Origin: CAVVMA01 sp963830715
Lineage (GTDB): Bacteria > Desulfobacterota > Binatia > Binatales > Binataceae
Assembly (NCBI GenBank): GCA_963830715.1
Contig: CAWHNS010000012.1
Span: 1-64,000, forward strand
Reading direction: 5' to 3'
DNA length: 64,000 nt
The notes beneath the pieces are model-generated. The model saw only the letters and a list, made by a program, of their open reading frames with translations, did no database searches and was not told the origin of the DNA. A program made the position numbers and the translations under genes. Below, piece after piece: positions 1 through 8,059 of this stretch. The number at the start of each line of letters is the position of its first letter. Position 1 is the first letter of the stretch.

Positions 1-210
1 GCGCGGCAGCATCCGGAGCGGGGCGCCGGCGGATATTTGCCCCCCGGAGTTGGCCCACGCGCCTTCGGCCACGTCGGCGCGGGAGGGTCGGTCGGCTTCG
101 CGGACCCGCAAGCGCGCGTAGCCTTCGGCTACGTGATGAACGCGATGGGCCCGCGATGGAACAATCCGCGGCCTCGCGCGCTAATCGAGGCGCTCTACGC
201 CTGCCTCTGA
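1..210 (+). CDS. Serine hydrolase of the beta-lactamase/EstB family, C-terminal end only
   Basis: The frame is open from base 1 and runs 69 codons to a TGA at 208-210. The gene begins left of the window. The fragment contains FGHVGAGGS at about residues 22-30, which matches the third active-site element (H-x-G, equivalent to KTG) of class C beta-lactamase-like esterases. It is followed by VAFGYVMNAMG and the short C-terminal helix ALIEALYACL seen in that family. Members are serine hydrolases acting on esters or beta-lactam-like substrates. The substrate here cannot be told from the fragment. The stop overlaps the 3' end of the convergent downstream hydrolase by 16 bases. Confidence 0.8.
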   Translation, partial: ARQHPERGAGGYLPPGVGPRAFGHVGAGGSVGFADPQARVAFGYVMNAMGPRWNNPRPRALIEALYACL

Positions 211-965
211 TCGGCGCAGCGATCGAGGAAGGATCGGACCGCGGCGTTGAAGGCCTCGGGCTGGTCGATATTCGCCGCGTGCCCCGCGCCTTCCAGAATC
301 ACCTTTTCGGCGCCGGGAATTTTCGCGGCCATATAGTCGATCGACGGGAGAAACTGCTTGTCGCCGGCGCCCGCAAGCACCAGCGTTGGAACGCTAATCG
401 ACGGGAGCGACTCGATCACGCGCGCGTCCTTCTGACCCAGGATGCCGCGCGCGGCGTGCGCCAGTCCTTGCGCGCTGCGATGGCGCGCGAGCGTCACTTC
501 GGCGCCGGCTGACGCGGCGGCGAGTCCGCGCTTTTCGAGCGCCCGGGCCATGCTCTCCGCGAGCCGGTTCCATTCGCTCCGCGGGCCGTCGCTTCGATAG
601 CCGGGACCCGTATCGAACAGCATCAGCGCCGCGACGCGCTCAGGATGGGCCAGATTGAAGGCCAGCGACATGAAGCCGCCGAGCGACAAGCCTCCGATTA
701 CCGCCCGGCGCGCGCCGCACGCGTCGAGCACTGCGGCCATGTCGGCGACCGTCGCCTCGTGCGAGTAAAGCGCGGGATCGTCGGGAGAATCCGAGCGATC
801 GTGACCACGCATGTCCCAGGCGATCAGATGGTATCGATCGGCAAGTGCCTCCTGCCCTTGCCACATCCGCGCGCTCGCGCCGTAGCCGTGGGTCAGTAAT
901 ACCGGCGGACCCGAGCCACGCTGTTCGTAGTAGATCCGGACGCCGCCGCGATCGAGTAACGGCAT
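195..965 (-). CDS. Alpha/beta hydrolase (3-oxoadipate enol-lactonase-like)
   Basis: A 256-residue alpha/beta hydrolase. The oxyanion-hole segment LLTHGYG lies near residue 23, the nucleophile elbow GLSLGG has Ser94, and the acid is probably Asp202 in AGAGD. The catalytic His is His229 in GAGHAAN. Length and motif order fit the single-domain hydrolases around 3-oxoadipate enol-lactonase, but no pathway genes lie nearby, so the substrate is unknown. A strong GGGAGGGAG ribosome site precedes the ATG at 965. The gene is monocistronic as far as can be seen and converges on the serine hydrolase fragment. Confidence 0.85.
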   Translation of the reverse strand: MPLLDRGGVRIYYEQRGSGPPVLLTHGYGASARMWQGQEALADRYHLIAWDMRGHDRSDSPDDPALYSHEATVADMAAVLDACGARRAVIGGLSLGGFMSLAFNLAHPERVAALMLFDTGPGYRSDGPRSEWNRLAESMARALEKRGLAAASAGAEVTLARHRSAQGLAHAARGILGQKDARVIESLPSISVPTLVLAGAGDKQFLPSIDYMAAKIPGAEKVILEGAGHAANIDQPEAFNAAVRSFLDRCADQRQA

Positions 966-1020
966 GATGTTCTCCCTCCCGCTCTTATCTCTTGCTGAAC
1001 AGGAGAGCTTTACGCAAGGT

Positions 1021-1157
1021 TGTCATTCCGAGCCTTGCGAGGAATCTCAGGCCACTGTCGGTGGGAGTTCGTCTGCGCGGCATGAGCCCTCATGCCACCA
1101 CGCCGAGGAACTTCCGCCGCCGGTGGTATGAGATTCCTCGCCAGGCTCGGAATGACC
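1021..1157. repeat. Dispersed palindromic element, copy 1
   Basis: The outer arms are inverted: TCATTCCGAGCCTTGCGAGG begins at about 1023, and its imperfect complement GATTCCTCGCCAGGCTCGGA ends at about 1153. The interior also has GGCATGAG/CTCATGCC-type palindromes. A related element lies at 43244-43337. It sits between the starts and ends of two minus-strand genes, so it is intergenic. It resembles the mobile REP-like or miniature inverted elements common in soil bacterial genomes, but no transposase is linked to it. Confidence 0.7.
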
Positions 1158-1181
1158 AGAGCGTTTTTTGTGGTGTCGTCC

Positions 1182-1228
1182 TGAGGTGAGCGTAGCGAAG
1201 CCGAAGGATCTACGCGAAGCGATTCGTC
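1182..1228 (+). repeat. 47-base dispersed repeat, copy A, next to the fur 3' end
   Basis: This 47-base stretch (starting TGAGGTGAGCGTAGCGAAG and ending GCGAAGCGATTCGTC) recurs exactly as its reverse complement at 27303-27349, and its last 20 bases recur at 27414-27433. It lies immediately downstream of the fur stop codon. Exact identity over 47 bases at sites 26 kb apart points to recent copying or strong constraint. Confidence 0.85.
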
Positions 1229-1230
1229 AC

Positions 1231-1743
1231 CTAAGCCGGCGGGCGCTCCCGGCAATCCGCGCACAGGCCGTAGAGTTCCATCCGATGACGCGTGAGCTGC
1301 GCACCGAGCTGGCGCGCGACGAGTTGCTGAAGCCGCTCGATACCCTCATTCTCGAACTCGATTATCCGGCCGCATCGCTCGCATATGAAATGGTCGTGAT
1401 GGCGCTCGCTGACGGTCTCGTAGCGGGCCTGGCCCTCGTCGAAGTGGCGTTCGGAGACCAGCTCGCACTCCTTCAGCAGGCGCAGCGTGCGGTAGATGGT
1501 GGCGTAGCCGACGTGCGGACTGATCTTCTTGACCTGGGCGTAGAGTTCCTCGGCGCTGATATGGCGGCCGAGGTCGAAGAACACCCGCGCGATATCGTCG
1601 CGCTGGGCGGTGGACTTGAGTCCGCGCTCCTTCAGCCGCGCGTGGAACAGCGTCATCTGCTGCTCTGTGCTGACGCGGCTCGGCCGGTCGAAGACCGTGC
1701 GCCCGGCTCCCACGCTTTCCTGCGAACGCGGCATCGCAGCCAT
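1231..1743 (-). CDS. fur: Fur-family metal-responsive transcription regulator
   Basis: A 170-residue Fur protein. The winged helix occupies about residues 38-95, with the recognition-helix stretch GYATIYRTLRLL. The dimerisation domain has the metal-binding cluster HHDH (115-118), C121-x2-C124 and a second C161-x2-C164 pair, the structural zinc site of Fur. Length is slightly above the family norm because of a roughly 30-residue N-terminal extension. The ATG at 1743 overlaps the stop of the upstream small gene as TGATG, which favours this start by translational coupling. Fur proteins repress iron-uptake genes when loaded with Fe(II). Zur, PerR or Mur specificity cannot be excluded from sequence alone. 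Confidence 0.93.
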   Translation of the reverse strand: MAAMPRSQESVGAGRTVFDRPSRVSTEQQMTLFHARLKERGLKSTAQRDDIARVFFDLGRHISAEELYAQVKKISPHVGYATIYRTLRLLKECELVSERHFDEGQARYETVSERHHDHFICERCGRIIEFENEGIERLQQLVARQLGAQLTRHRMELYGLCADCRERPPA

Positions 1744-2036
1744 CAGGCGGAGTCGGCACCGGCCTGGAGAATCCGGCGCGCCGCAGGCGAAAGATAGAGC
1801 GATTCGAGGTCGCGCGTGCGCAACGCCTCGACCAGGACCTCAAGCTGCTCGCCCGCCGGCTGATTGGGATCGATTATCACCAGGTCCTTCTCGCGCAGCC
1901 GGCAGGCGCCGCCGCGCGCGCGGTAGCCGATCTCGCGCAGGAGCCGCTCGCGCCGCACTTCCAGGCCGGCGCGGGTGGCTGCTTCGGCCAGCTCGTCGAT
2001 CAGCCGGAGCATCCGTGATTCGCCGCGTTCGCTCAT
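1743..2036 (-). CDS. Small conserved-looking protein coupled to fur, unknown function
   Basis: 97 residues, acidic and basic mixed, mostly predicted helical, with no signal peptide, membrane segment or cysteine pair (one Cys only). It reads as a real gene because it overlaps fur by one base (TGATG) in the same operon and has typical coding composition. A central stretch, KDLVIIDPNQPAGEQLEVLV, looks like a small alpha/beta fold. I do not recognise the family. The tight coupling suggests a role tied to Fur or metal homeostasis, but that is inference. Confidence 0.7.
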   Translation of the reverse strand: MSERGESRMLRLIDELAEAATRAGLEVRRERLLREIGYRARGGACRLREKDLVIIDPNQPAGEQLEVLVEALRTRDLESLYLSPAARRILQAGADSA

Positions 2037-2087
2037 CGTTCATTCCCCCTTGAGACCGGCCCGCGGGCCGTGGTATCGCGGAGTTGG

Positions 2088-2927
2088 ATGATCAAGAAAA
2101 TCCTCGTCGGCATCGACACTTCCGATCACTCCCGCACGGCGCAAGCCTACGCGTTCTACCTTGCGCGCCGCCTCGGCGCCGCCCTGATTGGCCTGCACGT
2201 GGTCGATATCGTTTCGATCGAAGGCTCGTTTTTTCATGATATCTCAGGTTCGCTCGGACTTGAACCGTATCTCGACTTCTCCTCCAAGATGCGCGACGTG
2301 CTGACCGCGCGCGGCAAGACCGTGCTCGAGGAGTTCGCGGCGGCGGCCCGGCGCGAGAACGTCCCGGTCGAGACGATGCTCGACATGGGGATCGTCGCCA
2401 ACCAGATCTGCGATCGGGCCCGCAGCGCCGACCTCGTCATGATCGGCCATCGCGGCATAAACGAGCGCTTCTCGACCGGCCTGCTCGGATCGACCGCCGA
2501 GAGCGTGGCGCGAAAATGCCCGCGGCCGGTGTTCATCTCGCCGATGCGCTTCAAGGAAATAGCGTGCGCGGTGCTCGCCTACGACGGCAGCGAGCGGGCC
2601 AGCAAGGCGATGAAAGCGGCGGCCGACTTCGCGAGCGAAACCGGCGCGCCGCTGACCGTGATCACGGTCGCGCGCGATCCCAGGCTCGGCGAGCGGACCC
2701 TCGAAGAGGCCCGCGCCTACTTGAGTTCCTATCCGGCCGCCAAAGCGGAGTTCAAGCTCATCGCGGGTCACGCTCACGAGGAGATAATCAAGTTCCTGCA
2801 GCAGAACGACTCCGACCTGCTTTTCATCGGCGCATACGGGCACAGCAGGATTATCGAGATGGTGCTGGGCTCGAACACCGAATACGTGCTGCGCAATTCG
2901 CCCTGCCCGGTGTTCCTCTCACGCTGA
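2088..2927 (+). CDS. Tandem universal stress protein (UspA fold, two domains)
   Basis: 279 residues from the ATG at 2088, chosen over an in-frame GTG at 2070 because CGGAG lies just upstream and the product then begins MIKKILVGIDTS, the canonical Usp start. Two Usp domains follow in tandem (about 1-145 and 150-279). Each ends in the ATP-binding signature G-x2-G-x9-G-S/T: GHRGINERFSTGLLGST in the first and GAYGHSRIIEMVLGSN in the second. Such proteins bind ATP and act in stress or energy-starvation responses in the cytoplasm. The gene is transcribed divergently from the fur pair, 51 bases from the coupled small gene. Confidence 0.93.
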   Translation: MIKKILVGIDTSDHSRTAQAYAFYLARRLGAALIGLHVVDIVSIEGSFFHDISGSLGLEPYLDFSSKMRDVLTARGKTVLEEFAAAARRENVPVETMLDMGIVANQICDRARSADLVMIGHRGINERFSTGLLGSTAESVARKCPRPVFISPMRFKEIACAVLAYDGSERASKAMKAAADFASETGAPLTVITVARDPRLGERTLEEARAYLSSYPAAKAEFKLIAGHAHEEIIKFLQQNDSDLLFIGAYGHSRIIEMVLGSNTEYVLRNSPCPVFLSR

Positions 2928-2967
2928 GCGGTTGAAAAAAAGAGGTGCGTGCTCTGGCGCCACGATG

Positions 2968-3450
2968 TCATCCGGTGGCCCGCCAGATGCGGCGGGTAGG
3001 CCGGGTGTCCGGTTGGCCGGGATGATACCACGTCGTCATAGCTGCGCGGTCGATTGTCAGTTCGAACAGGAAATGGCTTCCCTCGCTCGTTTCGGTCCGG
3101 TCGTCAGGCACGGAATACGGAGCGGCCCGGGCGACGGTCTTCCAGAGTTCACGGTCATGGTTCAGGGCGATTGCGCGACCGCCTACCAAAAACTCGCGGT
3201 CATCGCGGTCGATGAGAACGTGAAGGACGTAGCGTCCGTCGCGAATAAGATCGCGAAACTTGCGACTCTGCGGATTGGCGAAGAAACACAAGCGATCCGC
3301 CGCGACGATCGCGACGATCGGGTGTAGGCGTGGCGCGCCGCCCTTCCGGACTGTGGCCAGGAACGCCCCGCCGTTAAACCGGTCCAGGAGCTCACGCCCG
3401 AACGTGGCAAGATCGGGCGCTGCGACGGCGAACTGGGCCCAAGTCAGCAT
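2968..3450 (-). CDS. Pyridoxamine 5'-phosphate oxidase-family protein
   Basis: 160 residues. The core GGAFLATVRKGGAPRLHPIV, followed by LCFFANPQSRKFRDL, matches the split-barrel flavin-binding fold of the PNPOx-like family (FMN or F420 dependent enzymes and general stress proteins). The start is the ATG at 3448-3450. A longer in-frame reading overlaps the upstream DsbA-like gene and was not used. It lies 14 bases downstream of that gene on the same strand, so they are probably co-transcribed. The true cofactor and substrate are not evident. Confidence 0.8.
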   Translation of the reverse strand: MLTWAQFAVAAPDLATFGRELLDRFNGGAFLATVRKGGAPRLHPIVAIVAADRLCFFANPQSRKFRDLIRDGRYVLHVLIDRDDREFLVGGRAIALNHDRELWKTVARAAPYSVPDDRTETSEGSHFLFELTIDRAAMTTWYHPGQPDTRPTRRIWRATG

Positions 3451-3464
3451 TGTGCAGAAGCTCC

Positions 3465-4070
3465 CTACGCCTGAGGCTCGGCTGCCCGATGTTCGAGGAA
3501 ACGCGCGATCAGCAGTCGCATCGTGTCGATCGGCTGAATTCCGATCAGCGGAAAGTCGCCCAGGATGAAGGTCGGGTAGCCGAGCGCCGAGAAGCGGTCG
3601 GCCTCTTCCTTGTGATGCGCCACCACGGGTGCCATCCGGCGGTCGCGGAGCTCGGTGGAAAACCGATCGGCGTCCATGCCGGCGCTCTCCGCGAGATGCG
3701 CCAGCACCGCCATCTCCCCGATATCCAGCCGCTCCTCGAATGCGGCACGGAACACGGCCTCGTGGTAGGCCGCGAAAACCCCGGCCCGGCGGGCCAGTTC
3801 GGCACCCTCGATTGCCGGCTCGGAGTCGAGCCATCGCGCCGGCGGCATCACGGCGACTCCCGTTTCGGCCGCGACGTTCGCGATCTTGCCGAGCTCGGCC
3901 GCGCCGAGCGTACGGCCCGGCCGCGTGCGAAAGTCGCGCAACGCGATCGGAACGCCCTTCCACAGCGGATCGAAGTCCAGCTCGCGCTGCAAGTCGCTCA
4001 CGATCCGCCACGCGATATAGCAGAGCGTCGATGCGTAGTCGAAATAGATTGGTATTACTATTCGTGGCAT
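3465..4070 (-). CDS. DsbA-family / 2-hydroxychromene-2-carboxylate isomerase-like thioredoxin-fold protein
   Basis: About 201 residues beginning MPRIVIPIYFDYASTLCY. The N-terminal beta strand IPIYFDY, the long helical insert and the C-terminal GYPTFILGDFPLIG (cis-Pro loop) define the DsbA/FrnE/HCCA-isomerase thioredoxin superfamily. The usual CxxC active site reads S-T-L-C, so the attacking first cysteine is replaced by Ser, as in glutathione-S-transferase-kappa/HCCA-isomerase members. No signal peptide is seen, so the protein is cytoplasmic. The start at 4070 is preferred; ATGs at 4079 and 4118 are alternatives. It shares a strand with the PNPOx-like gene. Confidence 0.8.
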   Translation of the reverse strand: MPRIVIPIYFDYASTLCYIAWRIVSDLQRELDFDPLWKGVPIALRDFRTRPGRTLGAAELGKIANVAAETGVAVMPPARWLDSEPAIEGAELARRAGVFAAYHEAVFRAAFEERLDIGEMAVLAHLAESAGMDADRFSTELRDRRMAPVVAHHKEEADRFSALGYPTFILGDFPLIGIQPIDTMRLLIARFLEHRAAEPQA

Positions 4071-4089
4071 CGCTCGCATCCCGCGGCGA

Positions 4090-4698
4090 TCAGCTCTCGG
4101 CGCGCCGGAAGCGCGCATGCCAGGTGATCAGCACGGACGGAACTCCGTCGATCTGCACGTTGACCCGCGCGCTCACGTTCATCGCGCTGCCGTCCGGCTC
4201 GGCGCGGCAATCGAGCTCGGTCCATTCGTCCTTCCGCGAGGGATCGCCGCTGTTGCTGCCGGTGTTGAAGCGAAGATATGCGCGCAGGCTGGCCCGATCC
4301 GGGCCCCCGATTGAATCCACCCTTACCCATTGATCCTGTCCGCTGACCATCGCGCTGTCAGTCACCTTTCCCTCCCCGAACGCGAGCTCCCATTGCTCTT
4401 GCAACCCTCCGCGCCGGTAACAGAAGGTATACGACTTGGGGAGCCAGCGTACCATCGCCGCGTGAGCGTTGAGGATCGTGAGCGAATCGATTGACGAGAC
4501 CGTCCCGCGCCAGCATCCGCGGAACACCGGCGGAAGCGTGAGCACGCTCCGGTCGCCGGATGACTTCGACGGCGGCGCGGGAGGAATCTCGAGCCGCGAG
4601 CCGGGCGGCGATGGCGCGAGCGGCCCCTGCGATTCGAGCAGCGGCGCCGCGAAGCAGAGCGAGGCATTGCCCCATCCGGCGCCCACCGCGATCAGCAT
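4090..4698 (-). CDS. Secreted or lipid-free exported protein of unknown function
   Basis: About 202 residues with a hydrophobic N-terminal stretch (LIAVGAGWGNASLCFAAPL) that looks like a signal peptide, then a Pro/Ser-rich linker and a beta-rich globular part with four Cys. The ATG at 4698 is the only convincing start, but its n-region lacks basic residues. A longer frame continues upstream across the divergent methyltransferase start, so the true start is uncertain. The family is not recognised. The WRGTVSSIDSLTIL and TFCYRRGGLQEQWEL stretches could help a profile search. Confidence 0.55.
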   Translation of the reverse strand: MLIAVGAGWGNASLCFAAPLLESQGPLAPSPPGSRLEIPPAPPSKSSGDRSVLTLPPVFRGCWRGTVSSIDSLTILNAHAAMVRWLPKSYTFCYRRGGLQEQWELAFGEGKVTDSAMVSGQDQWVRVDSIGGPDRASLRAYLRFNTGSNSGDPSRKDEWTELDCRAEPDGSAMNVSARVNVQIDGVPSVLITWHARFRRAES

Positions 4699-4746
4699 GG
4701 CGATCGCGAGCGCGGAAACAATCGGATTTCCGGCGAGGTTGAATCG

Positions 4747-5460
4747 ATGCCCAAATATGCGAAGTTCGCGCGAATCTACGATCTGATTTACAGCTTCAAG
4801 AACTACCAGGCCGAGGCCGACCGCCTGCATGCAATAGTCTCTACCTACAAGCGCTCGCCCGGCAACACGCTGCTGGACGTCGCGTGCGGGACCGGCGCGC
4901 ATATCGCTTTCCTGCGCCGCCAGTACGCAGTCGAGGGTCTGGACCTGAGCCGCGGGATGCTGAAAATCGCGCGGCAGCGCTTCCCCGGGATCGCATTTCA
5001 TCAGGGCGATATGCTGGACTTCGATCTCGGGCGCAAGTTCGACGTGGCCACCTGCCTGTTCAGCGCGATCGGGTACGTGAAAACGGCGCCCGGACTCCGC
5101 AAGGCGGTGGCGAACATGGCGCGGCATCTGGCGCCGGGTGGTCTGCTGATCGTCGAGCCGTGGCTCTCGCCGGATGATTGGAAGGCGGGCGTGCTGCACG
5201 GGCTATTCATCGATCAGCCGGACATCAAGATCGCGCGCATGAACGTCTCGCAGACCCGAAACGGCATCTCAGTGATAAAGTTTCATTGCCTGGTCGGTAC
5301 GCCGGCTGGAATCGAATATTTCATCGAGGAACACGAAATGGGCCTGTTCTCCAGCGCGGAATATATCGGCGCGTTCTCATCCGCCGGCCTGGAAGTGTTC
5401 CACGACGCGCAGGGCCTGATGGGCCGGGGATTGTATATCGGGAGGCCGAAAGAATCGTGA
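4747..5460 (+). CDS. SAM-dependent methyltransferase (class I)
   Basis: 237 residues. SAM-binding motif I is LLDVACGTGAH at about 42-52, with the acidic residue after strand 2 at Asp66 (GLDLSRGML), motif II-like FDVATCLFSAIGY and post-motif LAPGGLLIVEPW. The overall pattern is closest to the small-molecule N,N-dimethyltransferases of the DesVI/TylM1 type, but sugar-nucleotide genes are not adjacent, so the acceptor is unknown. It is divergent from the exported unknown gene with 48 bases between the proposed starts. Confidence 0.85.
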   Translation: MPKYAKFARIYDLIYSFKNYQAEADRLHAIVSTYKRSPGNTLLDVACGTGAHIAFLRRQYAVEGLDLSRGMLKIARQRFPGIAFHQGDMLDFDLGRKFDVATCLFSAIGYVKTAPGLRKAVANMARHLAPGGLLIVEPWLSPDDWKAGVLHGLFIDQPDIKIARMNVSQTRNGISVIKFHCLVGTPAGIEYFIEEHEMGLFSSAEYIGAFSSAGLEVFHDAQGLMGRGLYIGRPKES

Positions 5461-5786
5461 AGCGAGATCCCGCGCTCACCCGGGGCCTTGCCGCGATTCA
5501 TCCTGACTGACGTCCCGTCCCCCCCGGCACCGGTTGTCGCGGGTCGCGTAATGGGACGTTGCCTCCGACATTATGTACCGTCTCTGAACATTTAGTTATC
5601 CGAGGAAAGCGCTTCCACTCCCGGCGGGCGAGGCGGCCTCCGAGCAGCGAAGCGCAATTGTGCGCGGTCGTGCGCGTCCGCCGCGGCCCGCGGCCGCGCT
5701 GGCACGGCGGATGCTGACCGGGATTGGCGTGTCATGCGCCGAACTCCAGCAACGACCCGCGAAGATCGATCGAAGGGGGAGCAGTG
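5461..5786. other. Gene-free stretch before the Thr/Pro-repeat gene
   Basis: No convincing coding frame or RNA gene is visible in these 326 bases. A weak inverted pair ACGTCCC/GGGACGT (about 5510 and 5553) flanks a 36-base loop. The right end carries the AAGGGGGAG ribosome site (5773-5781) of the next gene. A GC-rich palindromic patch lies near 5680-5700. The promoter of the downstream secreted protein is presumably here, but I cannot place it. Confidence 0.5.
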
Positions 5787-8036
5787 TTGAGGACTTTCCA
5801 TGCACGAAGCGGGCATCAGGCATCTCGCGCTGGTAAAGCCGCCGCCTGGATCGCCGCGCTCCCGGCGCTGACCCTGATCGGCCTTTCGGTCGCCGGCGCC
5901 CAGACGATATCCGACACCCAGAAGCTGAACTACTTCAGCAACGCGAACTCGACCGGCGGACGCGCGTCGGTTCACATTACCGATCCCCTCGAACCGAACT
6001 CCTCGCAGCCCAGGGACATCTGCGCGATGATCTACGTCTTCGATTCGCATCAGGCGCTCCAGGAATGTTGCGGTTGCGTGGTATCTGCCGATGGTCTGCT
6101 GACCCTGGATGTCACCAACGACCTGGCCTCGAACGCCGTCTCCCAGATCTCAGTGCCGCCGGTCATACTCCAGGACGGCCTAGTCAGAATTCTCGCCACC
6201 AGGATAAACGGACCTACCGGCGCTCTTTGTGACGCGACCGGAGGGGAAGTCAACAACCTGACCCTCCAGCCGGCGATCCGAGCCTGGGCGTCGCACGTCC
6301 AGAACACGTCCTTCACGGAGGAGGAGTTCGAGGATAGCCCCATCGAACAGAGCGACGCGAACAACCTGGCGGGTCTCTGCGCTGACGCTCAGCAACTCGG
6401 CAGTGGCCTGGGTGTCTGCAACTGCAGCCTTCCCGAATCGACGCCGACGCCTACGCCGACACCAACTCCATCGCCTACTCCGACTCCGACCGATACGCCG
6501 ACATCGACTCCATCGCCCACTCCCACGGACACTCCGACTCCGACTTCAACCCCAACGGGGAGTCCAACACCAACGGCTACTTCCACTCCGACCGAGACAC
6601 CGACATCAACGCCTACTCCGACTCAGACCCCCACACCGACACCAACGGCTAGTCCGACTCCGACCGATACACCGACATCGACTCCAACGCCTACTCCCAC
6701 GGACACCCCGACTCCGACTTCAACCCCAACGGGGAGTCCGACACCAACGGCTACTCCGACTCAGACCCCCACACCGACACCAACGGTTACTCCGACTCCG
6801 ACCGATACGCCGACATCGACTCCAACGCCAACGCCGACCGATACGCCAACCCCGACCGCTACTCCAACTCCGACCGATACGCCGAGTCCGACTCCGACGC
6901 TGACGCCAACACCAACCGACACGCCAACCCCAGCGCCCTCGCCCACCCCGACCGAGACACCGACACCAACGGCTACTCCGACTCCGACCGATACGCCGAC
7001 GCCGAGTCCGACTCCGACCGATACACCGACAACGACTCCAACCCCGACGCCGACCGATATGCCGGCCCCGACGGCTACTCCCAGCCCGACCGATACACCG
7101 ACGCTGACACCAACACCGACCGACACGCCGACCTCGACGCCCTCGCCCACGCCGATCGGGCCGCTGCTGTTCGTTGCCAGCTCCGGGAACAACGCTGTCC
7201 CGGCGTTCTCGCTAACCAGCAACGGGAACGTCTCGCCGGTCGTGTCGATCTCGGGCGGCAACACAGGGCTCGCCGCTCCGAGCGCCGTGGCTCTCGACTC
7301 GGGCGGCAACGTCTATGTCGCCAACGTGGGGGTCATCAGCGCCGGGATCACCGTCTATCCGGCCGGCAGCAACGGCAACGTCTCGCCGAGCGCGACCATC
7401 TCCGGCACCAACACCATGCTGAGCAGCCCCAACGGGATCGCGATCGATAGCAGCGGAAACATCTATGTCACCAACGCGAACAACACGATCACGGAGTACG
7501 CCGCCGACAGTAACGGCAACGTATCTCCGATCGCGACCATCAGCGGTCTCAGCACAGGCCTCAACGCTCCGATCGGGATCGTGCTCGACGGCAGCAACAA
7601 CATCTACGTGGCGAATTCGGGCAGCAACAGCATCCTGATCTTCGCCGCCGACAGCAACGGCAACGTCGCGCCCACCACCACGATCACCGGATTGAGCACC
7701 GGCCTCCTGGTTCCGGCCGGTATCGCGCTCGACACCAGCGGCAACATCTATGTCGCGAATTCCGGCGGCAACACCGTCACCAGTTATTCGTCGGGCAGCA
7801 GCGGCAACGCGACGCCGACAAGCACGATCTCCGGAGCGCTCACAGACCTGAGCACTCCGTTCGGGATCGCGCTCGACTCATCCAACAACATCTACGTGAG
7901 CAATTCGTCATCCGGGGTGCTCGGCAACAGCATCGAGGTATACGCTGCGGGCAGTAACGGCGACGCATCGCCCACGGCGACTATCCAGGGCAGCAACACG
8001 GGACTTTCGCTTCCGCTGCTGATCGCGATTCACTAG
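5787..8036 (+). CDS. Large secreted protein: signal peptide, globular head, Thr/Pro repeat linker, NHL-like beta-propeller
   Basis: About 749 residues. The start is taken as TTG 5787 because AAGGGGGAG lies 5 bases upstream. GTG 5784 is the alternative. A signal peptide (AAAWIAALPALTLIGLSVAG, then AQ cleavage) leads a 190-residue Cys-containing domain that carries VSADGLLTLDVTNDLASN. Next comes a linker of roughly 240 residues made of TPTPTPTDTPTPS-type repeats. The C-terminal third has about seven repeats with the core GIALDSSGNIYVAN, alternating with AAGSNGNVSPTATISG, which is the pattern of NHL/SMP-30-like beta-propellers. It is probably exported, with the linker spanning or projecting from the envelope. 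The ligand is unknown. Confidence 0.85.
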   Translation: MRTFHARSGHQASRAGKAAAWIAALPALTLIGLSVAGAQTISDTQKLNYFSNANSTGGRASVHITDPLEPNSSQPRDICAMIYVFDSHQALQECCGCVVSADGLLTLDVTNDLASNAVSQISVPPVILQDGLVRILATRINGPTGALCDATGGEVNNLTLQPAIRAWASHVQNTSFTEEEFEDSPIEQSDANNLAGLCADAQQLGSGLGVCNCSLPESTPTPTPTPTPSPTPTPTDTPTSTPSPTPTDTPTPTSTPTGSPTPTATSTPTETPTSTPTPTQTPTPTPTASPTPTDTPTSTPTPTPTDTPTPTSTPTGSPTPTATPTQTPTPTPTVTPTPTDTPTSTPTPTPTDTPTPTATPTPTDTPSPTPTLTPTPTDTPTPAPSPTPTETPTPTATPTPTDTPTPSPTPTDTPTTTPTPTPTDMPAPTATPSPTDTPTLTPTPTDTPTSTPSPTPIGPLLFVASSGNNAVPAFSLTSNGNVSPVVSISGGNTGLAAPSAVALDSGGNVYVANVGVISAGITVYPAGSNGNVSPSATISGTNTMLSSPNGIAIDSSGNIYVTNANNTITEYAADSNGNVSPIATISGLSTGLNAPIGIVLDGSNNIYVANSGSNSILIFAADSNGNVAPTTTITGLSTGLLVPAGIALDTSGNIYVANSGGNTVTSYSSGSSGNATPTSTISGALTDLSTPFGIALDSSNNIYVSNSSSGVLGNSIEVYAAGSNGDASPTATIQGSNTGLSLPLLIAIH
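6440..7158 (+). repeat. Low-complexity tandem repeats encoding the Thr/Pro linker
   Basis: Near-continuous repeats of CCGACTCCGACC/CCAACGCCTACT-type units. There are also longer duplicated blocks: a segment with GATACACCGACATCGACTCC and ACTTCAACCCCAACGGGGAG occurs at about 6530-6590 and again at about 6715-6750. The reverse strand gives an artefactual Gly/Val repeat frame. This is prone to length change by slippage and to assembly collapse, so the linker length should be treated as approximate. Confidence 0.9.
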
Positions 8037-8059
8037 CGATCGAAATGGCGATTTTCAGG

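Noticed and set aside
4118..5199. Long N-terminal extension of the exported unknown protein
   Set aside because: It runs across the divergent methyltransferase start and has no coding character there.
6440..7158. Repeats considered as a CRISPR array
   Set aside because: No conserved repeat-spacer spacing, in-frame codon repeats within a single ORF.
6389..7309. Gly/Val repeat proteins on the minus strand
   Set aside because: Reverse translation of the Thr/Pro repeat DNA; no start or coding support.
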